A stretch of 64,000 nt of DNA from Gammaproteobacteria bacterium (GCA_020832085.1 JAFIFJ010000044.1:1-64000); one strand, 5' to 3'; shown: positions 1 to 10,121, counted from the first letter of the stretch. The notes: generated from the letters alone by a model not told the origin. Numbers and translations are program-made.

Positions 1-81
1 GGTCACCAATTGATGTGGTACGGCTACGCGAAACTGGCCGGCATGTGTGAAGGTTATCTGCTCAGCGAGGCCATGAAATGA
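1..81 (+). CDS. C-terminal end of an unidentified protein (partial)
   Basis: Frame 1 is open from the window edge for 26 codons and ends at a TGA at 79-81. The visible tail ends in LLSEAMK. It is too short to assign a family, and the start lies outside the window. The gene is followed by about 220 bases without coding evidence that hold a dispersed repeat, so it probably ends its transcription unit. The reading frame could in principle be accidental. Confidence 0.45.
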   Translation, partial: GHQLMWYGYAKLAGMCEGYLLSEAMK

Positions 82-142
82 CATCAGCTACCGCAAGCGA
101 AGCTTTCACGGATAAATTTGTGGGTAATGGGCAGCGCTAGCT

Positions 143-269
143 CTCTGTTGCGCGCCATCCATGGCGCGCCCCGCTTCGCGGCGCACTGCGTGCGACGCAA
201 TTCATTCCAGATGAAATGCGCCCACAGTCAGCGCATCGCAAGTTTCTTCCGCGACAGCGCGAACGAACG
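143..269 (-). repeat. 127-bp dispersed intergenic repeat, copy A
   Basis: Read on the minus strand, this segment matches 16440-16566 over 127 bases with only two differences by my alignment. It contains a stem formed by GCATTTC and GAAATGC and a GC-rich tail that also occurs at 43227-43260. It fills most of the gap 82-301 between the partial first gene and the end of the carotenoid oxygenase. Bases 82-142 and 270-301 show nothing I can interpret. Confidence 0.85.
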
Positions 270-301
270 GTCTTGGGGAACTCCCAGGCCGCAAACCCCG
301 A

Positions 302-1630
302 CTACGGCCTTCCCAGCCAGCAGCCGTGGCTGCCCAGCGGCATGCGCTGAGGCAGTCTGATCCGCGCCACGGGTTCCGCTTCAGGCCGCGTGGCGTCGAG
401 GATGATCATTTCCCCAAACTCATCGCTGCGATGGGAGAGGTAGCCCAGGAGCCAGCCTTTGCCCTCAGGGGCGCTGGGGTGGGCTGGAACGAAGGTCATG
501 GCGCCGGCGCAGAAGTCCTCGGGCAAGGCGATGGTGGCGCGCTGGCCGCGGCCGAGATCATGGCGATAGAGCTCGCGCCCGGCGGGCAGGTGGCCGTGGT
601 CGTCGGGCTCCTGGGCGGTGGTCCACAGCCAGCGACGTTCGCTGTTGGGCAGGCGGGGATCGACTACCGGCAGATCCTGGGGATCCGCATCCAGCACTTC
701 CACGAGGGCGAAATCGAAACGTGGATCCAGGGTGCAGCGCAGCAGTTCGCCGGGCCCGTCGTCGTCGCCGCGGAGGTCATGCCGAAAGCGGGAAGGCTTG
801 CGAATCAGGTCAACCACCACGCGATCGCCCACCTCGAAGGCGCCGGCCACGTGACTGACCCAGCAGGGGTCGATGGCAAACCAGCGGGTGGTCGTCGACG
901 GCCCCTGACGCGGCAGCAGACCGATGCGGGCCGCGCCACGTTCCTCCCAGCGATAGGGCAGCGGCTGACCGTCGAGCAGGGCATCCTCATTGAATCGCAC
1001 CGGCAGATCGAAGATCACCAGATGCTGCGCGGTGAGGGCGAAGTCGTGGACCATGCCGGGCTGGGGCAGCGGCAGGTCCCGCGACTCGATGAGCTGGCCC
1101 CGGGCGTCGATGCGGTGGTGCCGCAGGTAGGGCGCTTCGAAGTGATAGGCCAGCAGGTGCAGCTCCCCGCTGCGCGGGTCATGGCGGGGATGGGGCGCGG
1201 CACCGGTTGGCAGCGGGGCACCGAAGTCTGCCAGATCCAGGGTTTCCAGCTGTGGCGAAAGGCGGCAGGGGACGCCCATCTCAGCGCTGGCGAAGACATC
1301 CCCGGCGTGGGTGAACAGCCCGGCGCAACCGTCTGCGGCCGGGACGAGCAGGTCGCGGGTCAGTCGCGGGGGAACTGGCGGAGGGGTGATCCATCGATTG
1401 CGGTGGCTCAGGACCCGACCGCCGCCGAGTTCCGTGCCGTGGACCATGGCGGTTGCGGCCAGCAGGTGGTGGCGTTCGGGATCGATGTCCGGCCTGGGAT
1501 TGGCTCCGGTGCGAAGGTAGCGACCGTCGAGGCCGGCGGGTATCCGGCCGGCAACGTCGAGCTCATGGCTGGTCAGTTCCTCGGTGAGGGGAGCGAACAG
1601 GCCGTCGAGGTAGCGGCGGCTGCGGCTCAT
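302..1630 (-). CDS. Carotenoid oxygenase (RPE65/CCD family) 1
   Basis: A 442-residue member of the carotenoid/stilbene cleavage oxygenase family, non-heme Fe(II) seven-bladed propellers that split a carbon-carbon double bond with O2. The N-terminus carries the family pattern LDGRYLRTGANP at about residues 34-45. Four candidate iron-binding histidines are at about 147 (PHPRHDP), 195 (MVHDF), 260 (WVSH) and 435 (GSHG). The ATG overlaps the TGA of the J-domain gene by four bases (1627-1630), making it the last gene of a VWA-DnaJ-oxygenase operon. The substrate cannot be told from sequence; apocarotenoids or lignostilbene-like compounds are possible. A second, distinct family member lies at 54463-55812. 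Confidence 0.9.
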   Translation of the reverse strand: MSRSRRYLDGLFAPLTEELTSHELDVAGRIPAGLDGRYLRTGANPRPDIDPERHHLLAATAMVHGTELGGGRVLSHRNRWITPPPVPPRLTRDLLVPAADGCAGLFTHAGDVFASAEMGVPCRLSPQLETLDLADFGAPLPTGAAPHPRHDPRSGELHLLAYHFEAPYLRHHRIDARGQLIESRDLPLPQPGMVHDFALTAQHLVIFDLPVRFNEDALLDGQPLPYRWEERGAARIGLLPRQGPSTTTRWFAIDPCWVSHVAGAFEVGDRVVVDLIRKPSRFRHDLRGDDDGPGELLRCTLDPRFDFALVEVLDADPQDLPVVDPRLPNSERRWLWTTAQEPDDHGHLPAGRELYRHDLGRGQRATIALPEDFCAGAMTFVPAHPSAPEGKGWLLGYLSHRSDEFGEMIILDATRPEAEPVARIRLPQRMPLGSHGCWLGRP

Positions 1631-2373
1631 GATGATTCGAGATCGCGCAGCAGGCGCTCCTTGGCGGCGTTGATCCTTGCTGCGAGCTCCTCGGAGCCAC
1701 CGTGGTCGGGATGGAACTTCTGCATCATGCGCCGGTGCGCTGCGATGATGGCGCGGCGATCGGGACGGCCTTCGAGCCCGAGAATGCGCAGGGCCTCCTG
1801 GTGGCTCGGGTCGCTGCCGCTGCTGGTCGCCTCCCGCCAGGTCGGACCATGGTTGCGGTCGAGCCAGGTTTCGAGCAGGCGGGCGGAGTCCTGGTCCTCG
1901 CGCTGGTAATGGGCCAGCAGTTCGAGCTGCTCCGCCAGAGTGAGGTCCGCCAGGGAGGCACCGCTGTGGGGACCATCGACGATGCGACCTTCGAGCTCGC
2001 CGCTGCCGTGATCGAGTTCCATGTGCAGGAAACGGCTGGTCACCTTGGAGTTGCGATCACCGCCGCTGCCCCCGCCGCCTCCGCCGCCAGGAAAGGGTGT
2101 CGGTCCGCCGGCTCCGCCGAGGCGCTGCAGCAGGCGCAACATCCCCAAGGCGCCCAGGATGCGCATGGCCAACGGCAATCCCATGGCCAGGGCCGCGGCA
2201 ATCCAGTGCAGGCGTCCGGTCGCCACCAGCGCCATGAGGCCGATGATGCCGAAGGCGATTCCGGCCGCCACCAGCATCTGTTTCGGCGGTGGCCGATAGC
2301 GCAGCCACAGCAGGCGCAGCAGGGCGGCGACGAAGACCGCGATCAGGAACAGCAGCAGGACCCGGATGATCAC
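1627..2373 (-). CDS. Membrane-anchored protein with C-terminal J domain
   Basis: A 248-residue protein. The first 100 residues hold about three hydrophobic segments, followed by a glycine-rich linker with a run of seven Gly. The C-terminus is a J domain with HPD at about residues 221-223, the motif that stimulates DnaK/Hsp70 ATPase. I chose the GTG at 2373 because it overlaps the upstream TGA (GTGA) and begins directly with the first hydrophobic segment; an upstream ATG at 2553 would add 60 arginine/proline-rich residues read through the neighbouring gene. A C-terminal J domain on a membrane anchor recalls Pam18/DjlA-type co-chaperones. The client is unknown. Confidence 0.8.
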   Translation of the reverse strand: MIIRVLLLFLIAVFVAALLRLLWLRYRPPPKQMLVAAGIAFGIIGLMALVATGRLHWIAAALAMGLPLAMRILGALGMLRLLQRLGGAGGPTPFPGGGGGGGSGGDRNSKVTSRFLHMELDHGSGELEGRIVDGPHSGASLADLTLAEQLELLAHYQREDQDSARLLETWLDRNHGPTWREATSSGSDPSHQEALRILGLEGRPDRRAIIAAHRRMMQKFHPDHGGSEELAARINAAKERLLRDLESS

Positions 2374-3050
2374 CGCAGATCCTCGAGCAGGCCGGCGGCA
2401 TGGCCGTGGCGGCGGGCGAAGTCTTCCAGGGCCGGGCGGCCGCCGCTGGCGAACACGGCGACGGCGGACAGCAGTTCCTTCAGGCGGGCGGCGGCATCGA
2501 TGCAAAAGGGCGCATAGGCACCGCCGGCGGCCCGCGCCATGTCGCGGAAGCACTGACTGGATCGGGCTCCTTCGTGGAACACGAACAGGGGCGTACCGAG
2601 CAGACCGAGTTCCCCGGCCAGCCCGCAGAGGCGGTCACAGTCCTCCTCGATGCAATCGCCGACGAATACCAGGGCGCTGATGCGCTGGCGCCGGGTTTCG
2701 TCAAGGGCGTAGCGCAGCACGCGCTCGATCTGGGTCTGACCACCCATGCAGCGGACGCGAGCCATGCGCCGGGCGAGTTCGCGGCCGTCGCGGACCCAGC
2801 CTGAATGGCGGAACTCGCGGAAGCCCCGGTAGAAGCACAGTTCCAGGGTAAGCCCGCCGGTGGCGGCGGCCGCTTCGAACATGTCGCCCTGGAGGGTGCA
2901 GGCTAAGTCCCAGGTGGGCTGGCGGCTGGCGGTGGCGTCCAGGGCGAACAGCAGGCGGCCGGGCGTTCCCGACACCGGTGGCCGGGCCTGGACCTCCGCC
3001 AGAAAGGCATCGACGTCGCGATGTGCCGGTGGTTTGGAATCATGGGGCAT
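2370..3050 (-). CDS. VWA-domain protein
   Basis: A 226-residue soluble protein with a von Willebrand A fold. The strand FALDATASRQ at about residues 35-44 is a MIDAS metal-site signature (DxTxS), and ALVFVGDCIEED near residue 127 fits the later VWA acidic site. No signal peptide is seen. It is the first gene of an overlapping operon with the membrane J-protein and carotenoid oxygenase 1. VWA proteins usually act as metal-dependent protein-binding modules, often beside AAA+ ATPases, but no such ATPase is nearby. The ATG at 3050 overlaps the divergent strand near the YdcH-like gene. Confidence 0.8.
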   Translation of the reverse strand: MPHDSKPPAHRDVDAFLAEVQARPPVSGTPGRLLFALDATASRQPTWDLACTLQGDMFEAAAATGGLTLELCFYRGFREFRHSGWVRDGRELARRMARVRCMGGQTQIERVLRYALDETRRQRISALVFVGDCIEEDCDRLCGLAGELGLLGTPLFVFHEGARSSQCFRDMARAAGGAYAPFCIDAAARLKELLSAVAVFASGGRPALEDFARRHGHAAGLLEDLR

Positions 3051-3144
3051 GACGACTCCTGCTACGGCTTCGGATGCGCAGCCCTGGGCACTTGGCTATG
3101 CTCTGGCTATCGATGGCATCGACCAAGGATTGCGGCATCATCTC

Positions 3145-3342
3145 ATGGAGCAGGAAGAGATCAGCAAGTGGCTCGAAGAATTGCGAACGGAACACCGCGA
3201 TCTCGATGACCTCACCCGGATGCTGCAGGAAAGTGTTTATCCGGACCGGATGCAGCTGCAACGACTCAAGAAGCGCAAACTCAGGCTCAAGGATATGATC
3301 GCTGCTCTGGAAAGCAAACTTATTCCCGACCTCGACGCCTGA
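3145..3342 (+). CDS. YdcH-like DUF465 small protein
   Basis: A 65-residue, highly charged, helical protein. The segment HRDLDDLTRMLQ, followed by LQRLKKRKLRLKDMIAALES, is typical of the DUF465/YdcH family, predicted short antiparallel coiled coils of unknown function. The ATG at 3145 gives the usual family length; in-frame starts at 3049 or earlier would add a non-helical extension crossing the start of the divergent VWA gene. No strong ribosome site precedes 3145, so the start is the weak point. The 5'-nucleotidase starts one base after its stop codon. Confidence 0.75.
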   Translation: MEQEEISKWLEELRTEHRDLDDLTRMLQESVYPDRMQLQRLKKRKLRLKDMIAALESKLIPDLDA

Positions 3343-3343
3343 C

Positions 3344-5249
<1,906 letters not shown>

Positions 5250-5250
<1 letters not shown>

Positions 5251-5269
5251 GGCGCCGACTGGAGCGCCT
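5250..5269. terminator. Hairpin after cysB
   Basis: AGGCGC (5250-5255) pairs with GCGCCT (5264-5269) around an 8-base loop, starting at the last base of the cysB stop codon. There is no clear T-run, so intrinsic termination is only plausible. Confidence 0.4.
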
Positions 5270-5280
5270 TCGATCGAAGT

Positions 5281-5350
5281 GGTTCAGATCGGCCCCCGCG
5301 CTGCGCTGCGGGATCCCTCCCGCAGGGCGCACAGCGTCGTTGGCGGGGGC
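5281..5350. repeat. Mosaic intergenic repeat segment with hairpin
   Basis: This part of the cysB/thioredoxin-fold convergent gap contains GGTTCAGATCGGCCCCC followed by an 8-bp perfect hairpin: CTGCGGGA at 5306-5313, loop TCCC, TCCCGCAG at 5318-5325. Related words (TTCAGATCGGCCCCC, then a GC hairpin, then TTCCCAC) appear at about 43305-43345 on the minus strand. It probably serves as a bidirectional terminator between convergent genes. Confidence 0.55.
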
Positions 5351-5353
5351 GAA

Positions 5354-5689
5354 TCAGATGTAATCGAGGTCCGGATTGTCGTCGAGGATGTCGCGGGCTG
5401 CGTCGCTGGCCTTGCCTTCCTGGCCGCCGAGGACTTCCTTGGCGAATTTGAAGTACACCGTCCAGACCTTGCGCTCGCCGCCGTCCTCCACCACGAAGAA
5501 CGGGGCGCGGCTGACGCCCAGGTCCGCGGCAAGGATCATCCCCGGGGAGGTGGGATCCCGCTCGTCGGCGATCAGCACCTCGTCGATGCGGCCGATCTGA
5601 CCGCTGTCTTCCAGGCGCTGCTGCACGTCACCGCACTTCCGGCAGGGGCTGCCGTCGGCGAGGATCTTCTTGACGAAGGTGATCTTCAT
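5354..5689 (-). CDS. Thioredoxin-fold CXXC protein
   Basis: A 111-residue protein with a thioredoxin/glutaredoxin-like active site CRKC at residues 16-19 right after the first strand, and a cis-proline-like segment RAPFFVVED near residue 60. Its ATG overlaps the cysH TGA (ATGA at 5686-5689), so the two are translationally coupled. APS and PAPS reductases need thioredoxin or glutaredoxin as electron donor, so a dedicated reductant role is a reasonable inference. It is not a close match to classical TrxA, which has CGPC. Confidence 0.75.
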   Translation of the reverse strand: MKITFVKKILADGSPCRKCGDVQQRLEDSGQIGRIDEVLIADERDPTSPGMILAADLGVSRAPFFVVEDGGERKVWTVYFKFAKEVLGGQEGKASDAARDILDDNPDLDYI

Positions 5690-6432
5690 GCGGACTCACG
5701 AACCGGCTTGATGTCCGCCTCACGGATGTTGGTAATGTGCAGCCCGCACTCCTTCTGGGTGGCTGCTTCCCACCACCAGCGGCCCGCGCGCTCGTGCTCG
5801 TGGGGGGCGACCGGACGGGTGCAGGGCTCGCAGCCGATGCTCTTGAAGCCGCGCTCATGGAGCTCGTTGTAGGGGACCTGATACTCGGCGATGTAGGCCC
5901 AGACCTGCTCGGAACTCCAGTTCGCCAGGGGATTGAACTTCACCAGCGGGTGGCCCGGCGCGGAGAACGCACGGTCGTTCTGCACCACCGGTACTTCGGC
6001 CCGGGTGGGGCTCTGGTCCCGGCGCTGGCCGGTGATCCAGGCGTCCACGGTGGCAAGCTTGCGGCGCAGGGGCTCGATCTTGCGCACGGCGCAGCATTCC
6101 TGGTGGCCGTCGCGGTAGAAGCTGAACAGACCCTTCTCGCGCACCAGCTGCTGCACCGCCTCGGCGTCCGGGAACATCAGCTCGATGTCCATGCCGTAGT
6201 GGTCCCGGACCTTGTCCAGAAAGCGGTAGGTCTCAGGATGCAGACGGCCGGTGTCCAGGCAGAAGATCTGCACGTCCCCGCCGAGGTCGGCGACCATGTC
6301 CACGAGCACGACGTCCTCAGCGCCACTGAAGGACAGGGCGATGCGGTCGAAGCCGGCAACGGCTTCCCTGATGATGTCGCGCGGGTCAGCCTGCTCGAGG
6401 CTACGGGCCGCGTTATCAACGTCATAGGCCAT
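5686..6432 (-). CDS. cysH: Assimilatory APS reductase (iron-sulfur type CysH)
   Basis: A 248-residue member of the PAPS/APS reductase family. Two cysteine pairs, CC at 113-114 (ECCAVRK) and CEPC at 201-204, fit a [4Fe-4S] cluster, which marks the APS-reducing subtype (EC 1.8.4.10) found in Pseudomonas rather than the E. coli PAPS type. The nucleophilic cysteine is in KECGLH at 228-232, and SFSGAED near residue 35 is the PP-loop. The start at 6432 is preceded by AGGAG on the coding strand; an upstream start at 6507 is less likely. It is first in an operon with the CXXC protein and is likely CysB-controlled. Confidence 0.93.
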   Translation of the reverse strand: MAYDVDNAARSLEQADPRDIIREAVAGFDRIALSFSGAEDVVLVDMVADLGGDVQIFCLDTGRLHPETYRFLDKVRDHYGMDIELMFPDAEAVQQLVREKGLFSFYRDGHQECCAVRKIEPLRRKLATVDAWITGQRRDQSPTRAEVPVVQNDRAFSAPGHPLVKFNPLANWSSEQVWAYIAEYQVPYNELHERGFKSIGCEPCTRPVAPHEHERAGRWWWEAATQKECGLHITNIREADIKPVRESA

Positions 6433-6657
6433 GAATCGGACTCCTGGACGATGCGAGGTGCAGACGTTATCAGGCCTGGCGCCGGCCTCTAAAGACATTC
6501 GGGCCATAAGCTAATCCGTCAACGTGAGTTACGCCCCCGTCGGGGGTAGACTTTGCGCCGCTTGGCCGTGGCCTGCCCCAGACCATGGCGGGCCCGGCGG
6601 CCGGGTCAGGCCGGTTCAGCTCTCGATCATCCCAGTCACCTGTTCAAGGAGCCCTGC

Positions 6658-7272
6658 GTGAACATCCTCTGCCTCGACCTCGAAGGGGTACTGATCCCCG
6701 AAATCTGGATCGGTGTCGCCGAGCGCACCGGCATCGAGGCGCTGAAGCTCACCACCCGCGACATTGCCGACTACGACGAACTGATGCAGCACCGGCTGAA
6801 GATTCTGGCCGAGAACGATCTGAAACTGGCGGACATCCAGGATGTGATCGCCGGTCTGAGTCCGCTGCCGGGCGCGGCGGACTTCCTTGACTGGGCCCGC
6901 TCCCGGCTGCAGGTGGCGATTCTCTCGGACACGTTCTACGAGTTCGCCGGCCCACTCATGGCTCAACTCGGCCAGCCCTTTCTGCTCTGTCACAAGCTTG
7001 AGATCGATGCCGATGACCGGCTGGTGGGCTACAGGCTGCGGCAGAAGGACCCCAAGCGTATGGCCGTGCGCGCCTTCCACGACCTGCGCTACAAGGTGAT
7101 CGCCGCCGGCGATTCCTTCAATGACACCGCCATGCTCGACGAGGCCGATGCCGGTTTCTTCTTTTCGGCACCGGATGCGATCGCCCGCCAGTTTCCCCAG
7201 TTTCCGCCGACGTCGACCTATGCCGAACTGAGTGAACGTATCGAGTCGGCCATCGCCGGGTTTGGAGAGTAA
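6658..7272 (+). CDS. thrH: ThrH phosphoserine phosphatase / homoserine phosphotransferase
   Basis: A 204-residue HAD-fold enzyme whose N-terminus NILCLDLEGVLIPEIW is the ThrH hallmark. ThrH removes phosphate from phosphoserine and can transfer it to homoserine, linking serine and threonine synthesis. Later HAD motifs are seen as ILSDTFYEF and AGDSFNDTAML. I chose the GTG at 6658, eight bases after AAGGAG, which gives the usual length of about 205; the longer in-frame start at 6553 has an arginine-rich extension. It lies divergent from cysH and five bases ahead of the SorC regulator. Confidence 0.92.
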   Translation: MNILCLDLEGVLIPEIWIGVAERTGIEALKLTTRDIADYDELMQHRLKILAENDLKLADIQDVIAGLSPLPGAADFLDWARSRLQVAILSDTFYEFAGPLMAQLGQPFLLCHKLEIDADDRLVGYRLRQKDPKRMAVRAFHDLRYKVIAAGDSFNDTAMLDEADAGFFFSAPDAIARQFPQFPPTSTYAELSERIESAIAGFGE

Positions 7273-7277
7273 TCCGG

Positions 7278-8228
7278 GTGCCTGCCGGCTACCGCGATGA
7301 AGACCATCTCGCCGCCGCGGTGGCCTGGAGCTATTACCAGGAAGGCCTGACTCAGGATGCCATCGCGGTCCGGCTTGGCATGAGCCGCGCGAGGGTGATC
7401 CGGATCCTGCACGAAGCTCGCAGCCGTGGTCTGGTGCGTATTACTGTCGACTACGAGTTTCAGGACTGCCTGGCGCTGGAAACGGCTCTGCGGGTTCGTT
7501 TTGGCCTGGATGCGGCGCGAGTGGTGCCGACGGCTGCCGACTCAGCCACCTGTGTGCGGCTGATTGGGCAGGCCGCCGGGGACTATCTGGATTCGGTTCT
7601 GACAGCTGGTGCCACGTTGGCGCTGGGCTGGGGTCGGACTGTAGATGCGGCGTTACCCGCGCTGCGCCCGCGGCGTGACCGTGGCCACACGGTGGCCTCT
7701 CTGTTCGGCGGCCTGCCCCGGGGAGGAACTCTCAACCCGTATGATGCCACTGCCCGCTTCGCGCGGGTTCTTGATGCCCAGCGCTACTATGTCCCCGCAC
7801 CGATGTTCGCCAGTTCCGTAGCAGCGCGGGATGTCATTCGTAACGAGCCCTCTGTGCGGGTCGCACTGGAGCGGGCTGTGTCGGCGGATCTCGCCCTGAT
7901 CAGCGCCAGTGATCTCGGTGACAATTCGAAGAATCTGGTCTTCGGGGTGCTCGACGCCCCGTTGCGTGACTCGCTGCGGGAAGCTGGTGCGGTCGGCGAC
8001 AGCTGCGGCATCTATCTGGATGCCAGCGGCAGGCGTATCGAGCATCCCGTGACCCAACGCATGATCGTGCCGGACTTCGACGGCCTGCTGCAGATCCCGC
8101 GCATTGTCCTGGCCTCGGGCGGCGCGGAGAAAGTGCCAGTGGTCTATGCCTGCCTGCAGGCGGGGCTCGGTCATGTCCTGATCACGGATGCAGACACGGC
8201 AGACGCGCTGCTGGAGCGGAAAGTCTGA
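7278..8228 (+). CDS. SorC/DeoR-family transcriptional regulator
   Basis: A 316-residue SorC-family regulator. The N-terminal helix-turn-helix spans about residues 18-50 (YYQEGLTQDAIAVRLGMSR), followed by the SorC effector-binding domain, including the LGWGRTVDAAL segment near residue 115. Family members sense phosphorylated sugars or similar compounds and bind palindromes. The start is GTG at 7278, just after thrH. The next genes are a Pst-type importer and a phosphonoacetate hydrolase, and two palindromes lie in the 101-base gap after this gene, so local control of that operon is the simplest reading. Its effector is unknown. Confidence 0.85.
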   Translation: MPAGYRDEDHLAAAVAWSYYQEGLTQDAIAVRLGMSRARVIRILHEARSRGLVRITVDYEFQDCLALETALRVRFGLDAARVVPTAADSATCVRLIGQAAGDYLDSVLTAGATLALGWGRTVDAALPALRPRRDRGHTVASLFGGLPRGGTLNPYDATARFARVLDAQRYYVPAPMFASSVAARDVIRNEPSVRVALERAVSADLALISASDLGDNSKNLVFGVLDAPLRDSLREAGAVGDSCGIYLDASGRRIEHPVTQRMIVPDFDGLLQIPRIVLASGGAEKVPVVYACLQAGLGHVLITDADTADALLERKV

Positions 8229-8276
8229 GACTTCCCTGCGGCCAATTGCCTTCAGCGTGGCGACGTTCATCGTTGT

Positions 8277-8314
8277 GAAATACACATGTGTTCTTCTTTG
8301 GACAATTGTTCAAA
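8277..8314. promoter_or_regulatory. Paired palindromic operator candidate before the Pst-like operon
   Basis: Two adjoining palindromes sit between the SorC gene and the binding-protein gene. The first is GAAATACACATGTGTTCTTC at 8277-8296, with a perfect ACACATGTGT core. The second is TTTGGACAATTGTTCAAA at 8297-8314, with one mismatched pair. Their centres are 19 bp apart. The second resembles the TTGAACA/TGTTCAA-type sites of SorC/DeoR regulators. It ends two bases before the GGAG at 8317-8320 and 15 before the ATG at 8330. I could not place a convincing -35/-10 pair. Confidence 0.6.
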
Positions 8315-8329
8315 CTGGAGAACGCCGCC

Positions 8330-9199
8330 ATGCGTCACGCTCTACTCTGTGCTGTCCTAGCCCTGCTCATCTGCGCTCCGTCCGTCCGCTCCGATGACAG
8401 CAACCTGCTGCTTTCGGGCTCGACGACGCTGATTCCCATCGTGACCAACGCCGCAGAGGCGTTCACCACACGCTATCGGACCTGGAACCGTTTCGACCCA
8501 GCGCTGCCTGCCCGCCCCATCGTCATCGAGACCGCCGGTGGTGGTTCTGGACAGGGCGTGCGGGCGGTACTCGACGGGGTGGCCAGCGCGGGCATGGTGG
8601 CCCGCGAACTGCGCGAGCAGGAACTCGAGCGGCTTGGCTCCCATCAGGCTGTGCGGGTGGGTATCGATGCTGTGGCGGTGGCTGCGCGCAGCGACAACCC
8701 CTTGCGCAGCCAGCGGCAGAACCTCACCGCTGCGGAGTTGCATCGATTGTTGTCGGGCGAAGTGGCCACCTACCGGGCCTTCGATTCCAACCTCCCGGAC
8801 CGCGAAGTGGTGCTGCTGGTGCGTGATGCCAGCGCCGGATCCGCAGTGATGATCCAGCGTCAGTTCCTCGGCGAGACGCCGGTGTCGCCGCGGGCCCTGC
8901 AAATGAGTTCCCAGGGCCAGCTGCTGCGCTCGCTGCAGGGCAACCCCCACACCCTGGCGTACATTTCCGCAGGTCTCGTCAACGCCCATGATGACATCTC
9001 GGCGTTTGCCATCGATGGTGTGCAGCCGAGCGATGACAATGTCGTCAGTGGGGCCTACGAACTGGCCAGACCGCTGCTCATCGTCCATCGCGATACGCCA
9101 AATCCCTATCTGGCGGCCTTCATGAGATTCCTGCTCGGTCCAGATGGGCAGGCCATCGTCGCCGATCTCGGCTACATCCCGGTCAGCGCGGCGAACTGA
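8330..9199 (+). CDS. pstS: PstS-type substrate-binding protein
   Basis: A 289-residue periplasmic binding protein with a signal peptide ending at about residue 21 (LLICAPSVRS). LSGSTTLIP at about 28-36 and AGGGSGQG at 69-76 match the anion-binding loops of PstS, and VRDASAGSA near 178 fits the later phosphate loop. The segment usually read as ADIGxxSR in the family is ASAGMVAR here (residues 85-92), so the pocket may differ from a standard phosphate binder. The ATG at 8330 follows GGAG. It heads a four-gene ABC importer operon with the phosphonoacetate hydrolase downstream; the ligand could be phosphate or a phosphonate. Confidence 0.85.
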   Translation: MRHALLCAVLALLICAPSVRSDDSNLLLSGSTTLIPIVTNAAEAFTTRYRTWNRFDPALPARPIVIETAGGGSGQGVRAVLDGVASAGMVARELREQELERLGSHQAVRVGIDAVAVAARSDNPLRSQRQNLTAAELHRLLSGEVATYRAFDSNLPDREVVLLVRDASAGSAVMIQRQFLGETPVSPRALQMSSQGQLLRSLQGNPHTLAYISAGLVNAHDDISAFAIDGVQPSDDNVVSGAYELARPLLIVHRDTPNPYLAAFMRFLLGPDGQAIVADLGYIPVSAAN

Positions 9200-9209
9200 G
9201 GCAGATCGG

Positions 9210-10121
9210 GTGGCTCAGGTCATGGCCCAGGACGTCCGGCAGCTTTCCCGGATGACGCTGGATCCACTGATGTGGACGGCGTCGCTGGCGGCACTGCTTC
9301 TGGGCGTCAGCACGCTGTTCCTGATCATCATCTATGTGCTCTATCAGGCCAGCGGTCTGATCGGAGAGATCAGTCTGGGTGCCTTTCTGTTCTCCGAAGC
9401 CTGGGTTCCTCTGGCCGAGCCTCCCCGACTGGGCATCATGCATGCCTGGATGTCGACCTTGTACGTGACGGCCATCAGTTTGCTGGTGGCCGTCCCCCTC
9501 GGGGTCGGCATCGCCCTGTTCACGGCAGAACTGGCGCCGCCCGCAGCCCGCGCCGTGCTGCAGCCTTGCCTGGAGGTGCTCGCCGGCATTCCGTCGGTGG
9601 TGTACGGCTTCTTCGGCTTCGTCACCCTGGTGGTCTGGTTCGAGGCGTGGTTCGACATGACCACCGGTGTCAGCATTCTGGCGGCGGGCCTGATTGTGGC
9701 TATAACGGTCACCCCCTTCATCGCCAGCACGGCCACCGAAGCGCTCGATGCCGTCAGTGCGGGAGATCGTGAGGCGGGCCTCAGCCTTGGCGTGACTCGC
9801 TTCTACACCATACGCCGCATCGTTCTGCCACGTGCAATGCCTGGGATCTTCGCCGGCGTCGTGCTGGGATTTGCCCGCGCCATTGGTGAAACCCTGGCGG
9901 CACTCATGCTTATCGGCAATTCGGTGGCAATCCCGGGGAGCGTGCTCGATAGGGGCCAGACCCTGACCGGCCTGGTGGCTACGGAACTGGGTGAAGCGGC
10001 CGTGGGAACCCCGAAGTATCACGCCCTGTTCGCGGCGTCAGCGGTACTCATGGTGCTGATTCTGCTGATCAATGTGGGGATTCTCCTGGCGAAGAAGAGA
10101 CTGCTGCGCCATGGCTTCTAA
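9210..10121 (+). CDS. pstC: PstC-type permease
   Basis: A 303-residue inner-membrane permease with about six hydrophobic segments and the ABC coupling (EAA) loop EAGLSLGVTRFYTIRRIVLPRAMPG in its second half. LEVLAGIPSVVYGFFG and ARAIGETLAALM are typical of PstC. The likely start is GTG at 9210, ten bases after the pstS-like stop; an ATG at 9222 is an alternative. The 3' end overlaps the next gene by 11 bases. No PhoU or PhoB/PhoR gene accompanies the operon in this window. Confidence 0.87.
   Translation: MAQVMAQDVRQLSRMTLDPLMWTASLAALLLGVSTLFLIIIYVLYQASGLIGEISLGAFLFSEAWVPLAEPPRLGIMHAWMSTLYVTAISLLVAVPLGVGIALFTAELAPPAARAVLQPCLEVLAGIPSVVYGFFGFVTLVVWFEAWFDMTTGVSILAAGLIVAITVTPFIASTATEALDAVSAGDREAGLSLGVTRFYTIRRIVLPRAMPGIFAGVVLGFARAIGETLAALMLIGNSVAIPGSVLDRGQTLTGLVATELGEAAVGTPKYHALFAASAVLMVLILLINVGILLAKKRLLRHGF

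Noticed and set aside
326-1909. Long plus-strand reading frame opposite carotenoid oxygenase 1 and the J-protein
   Set aside because: It has no recognisable motif, while the minus-strand frames carry family signatures and operon overlaps. GC-rich codon usage keeps antisense frames open.
3049-3144. Longer start for the YdcH-like protein
   Set aside because: The extra 32 residues do not resemble the family and would overlap the start of the divergent VWA gene.
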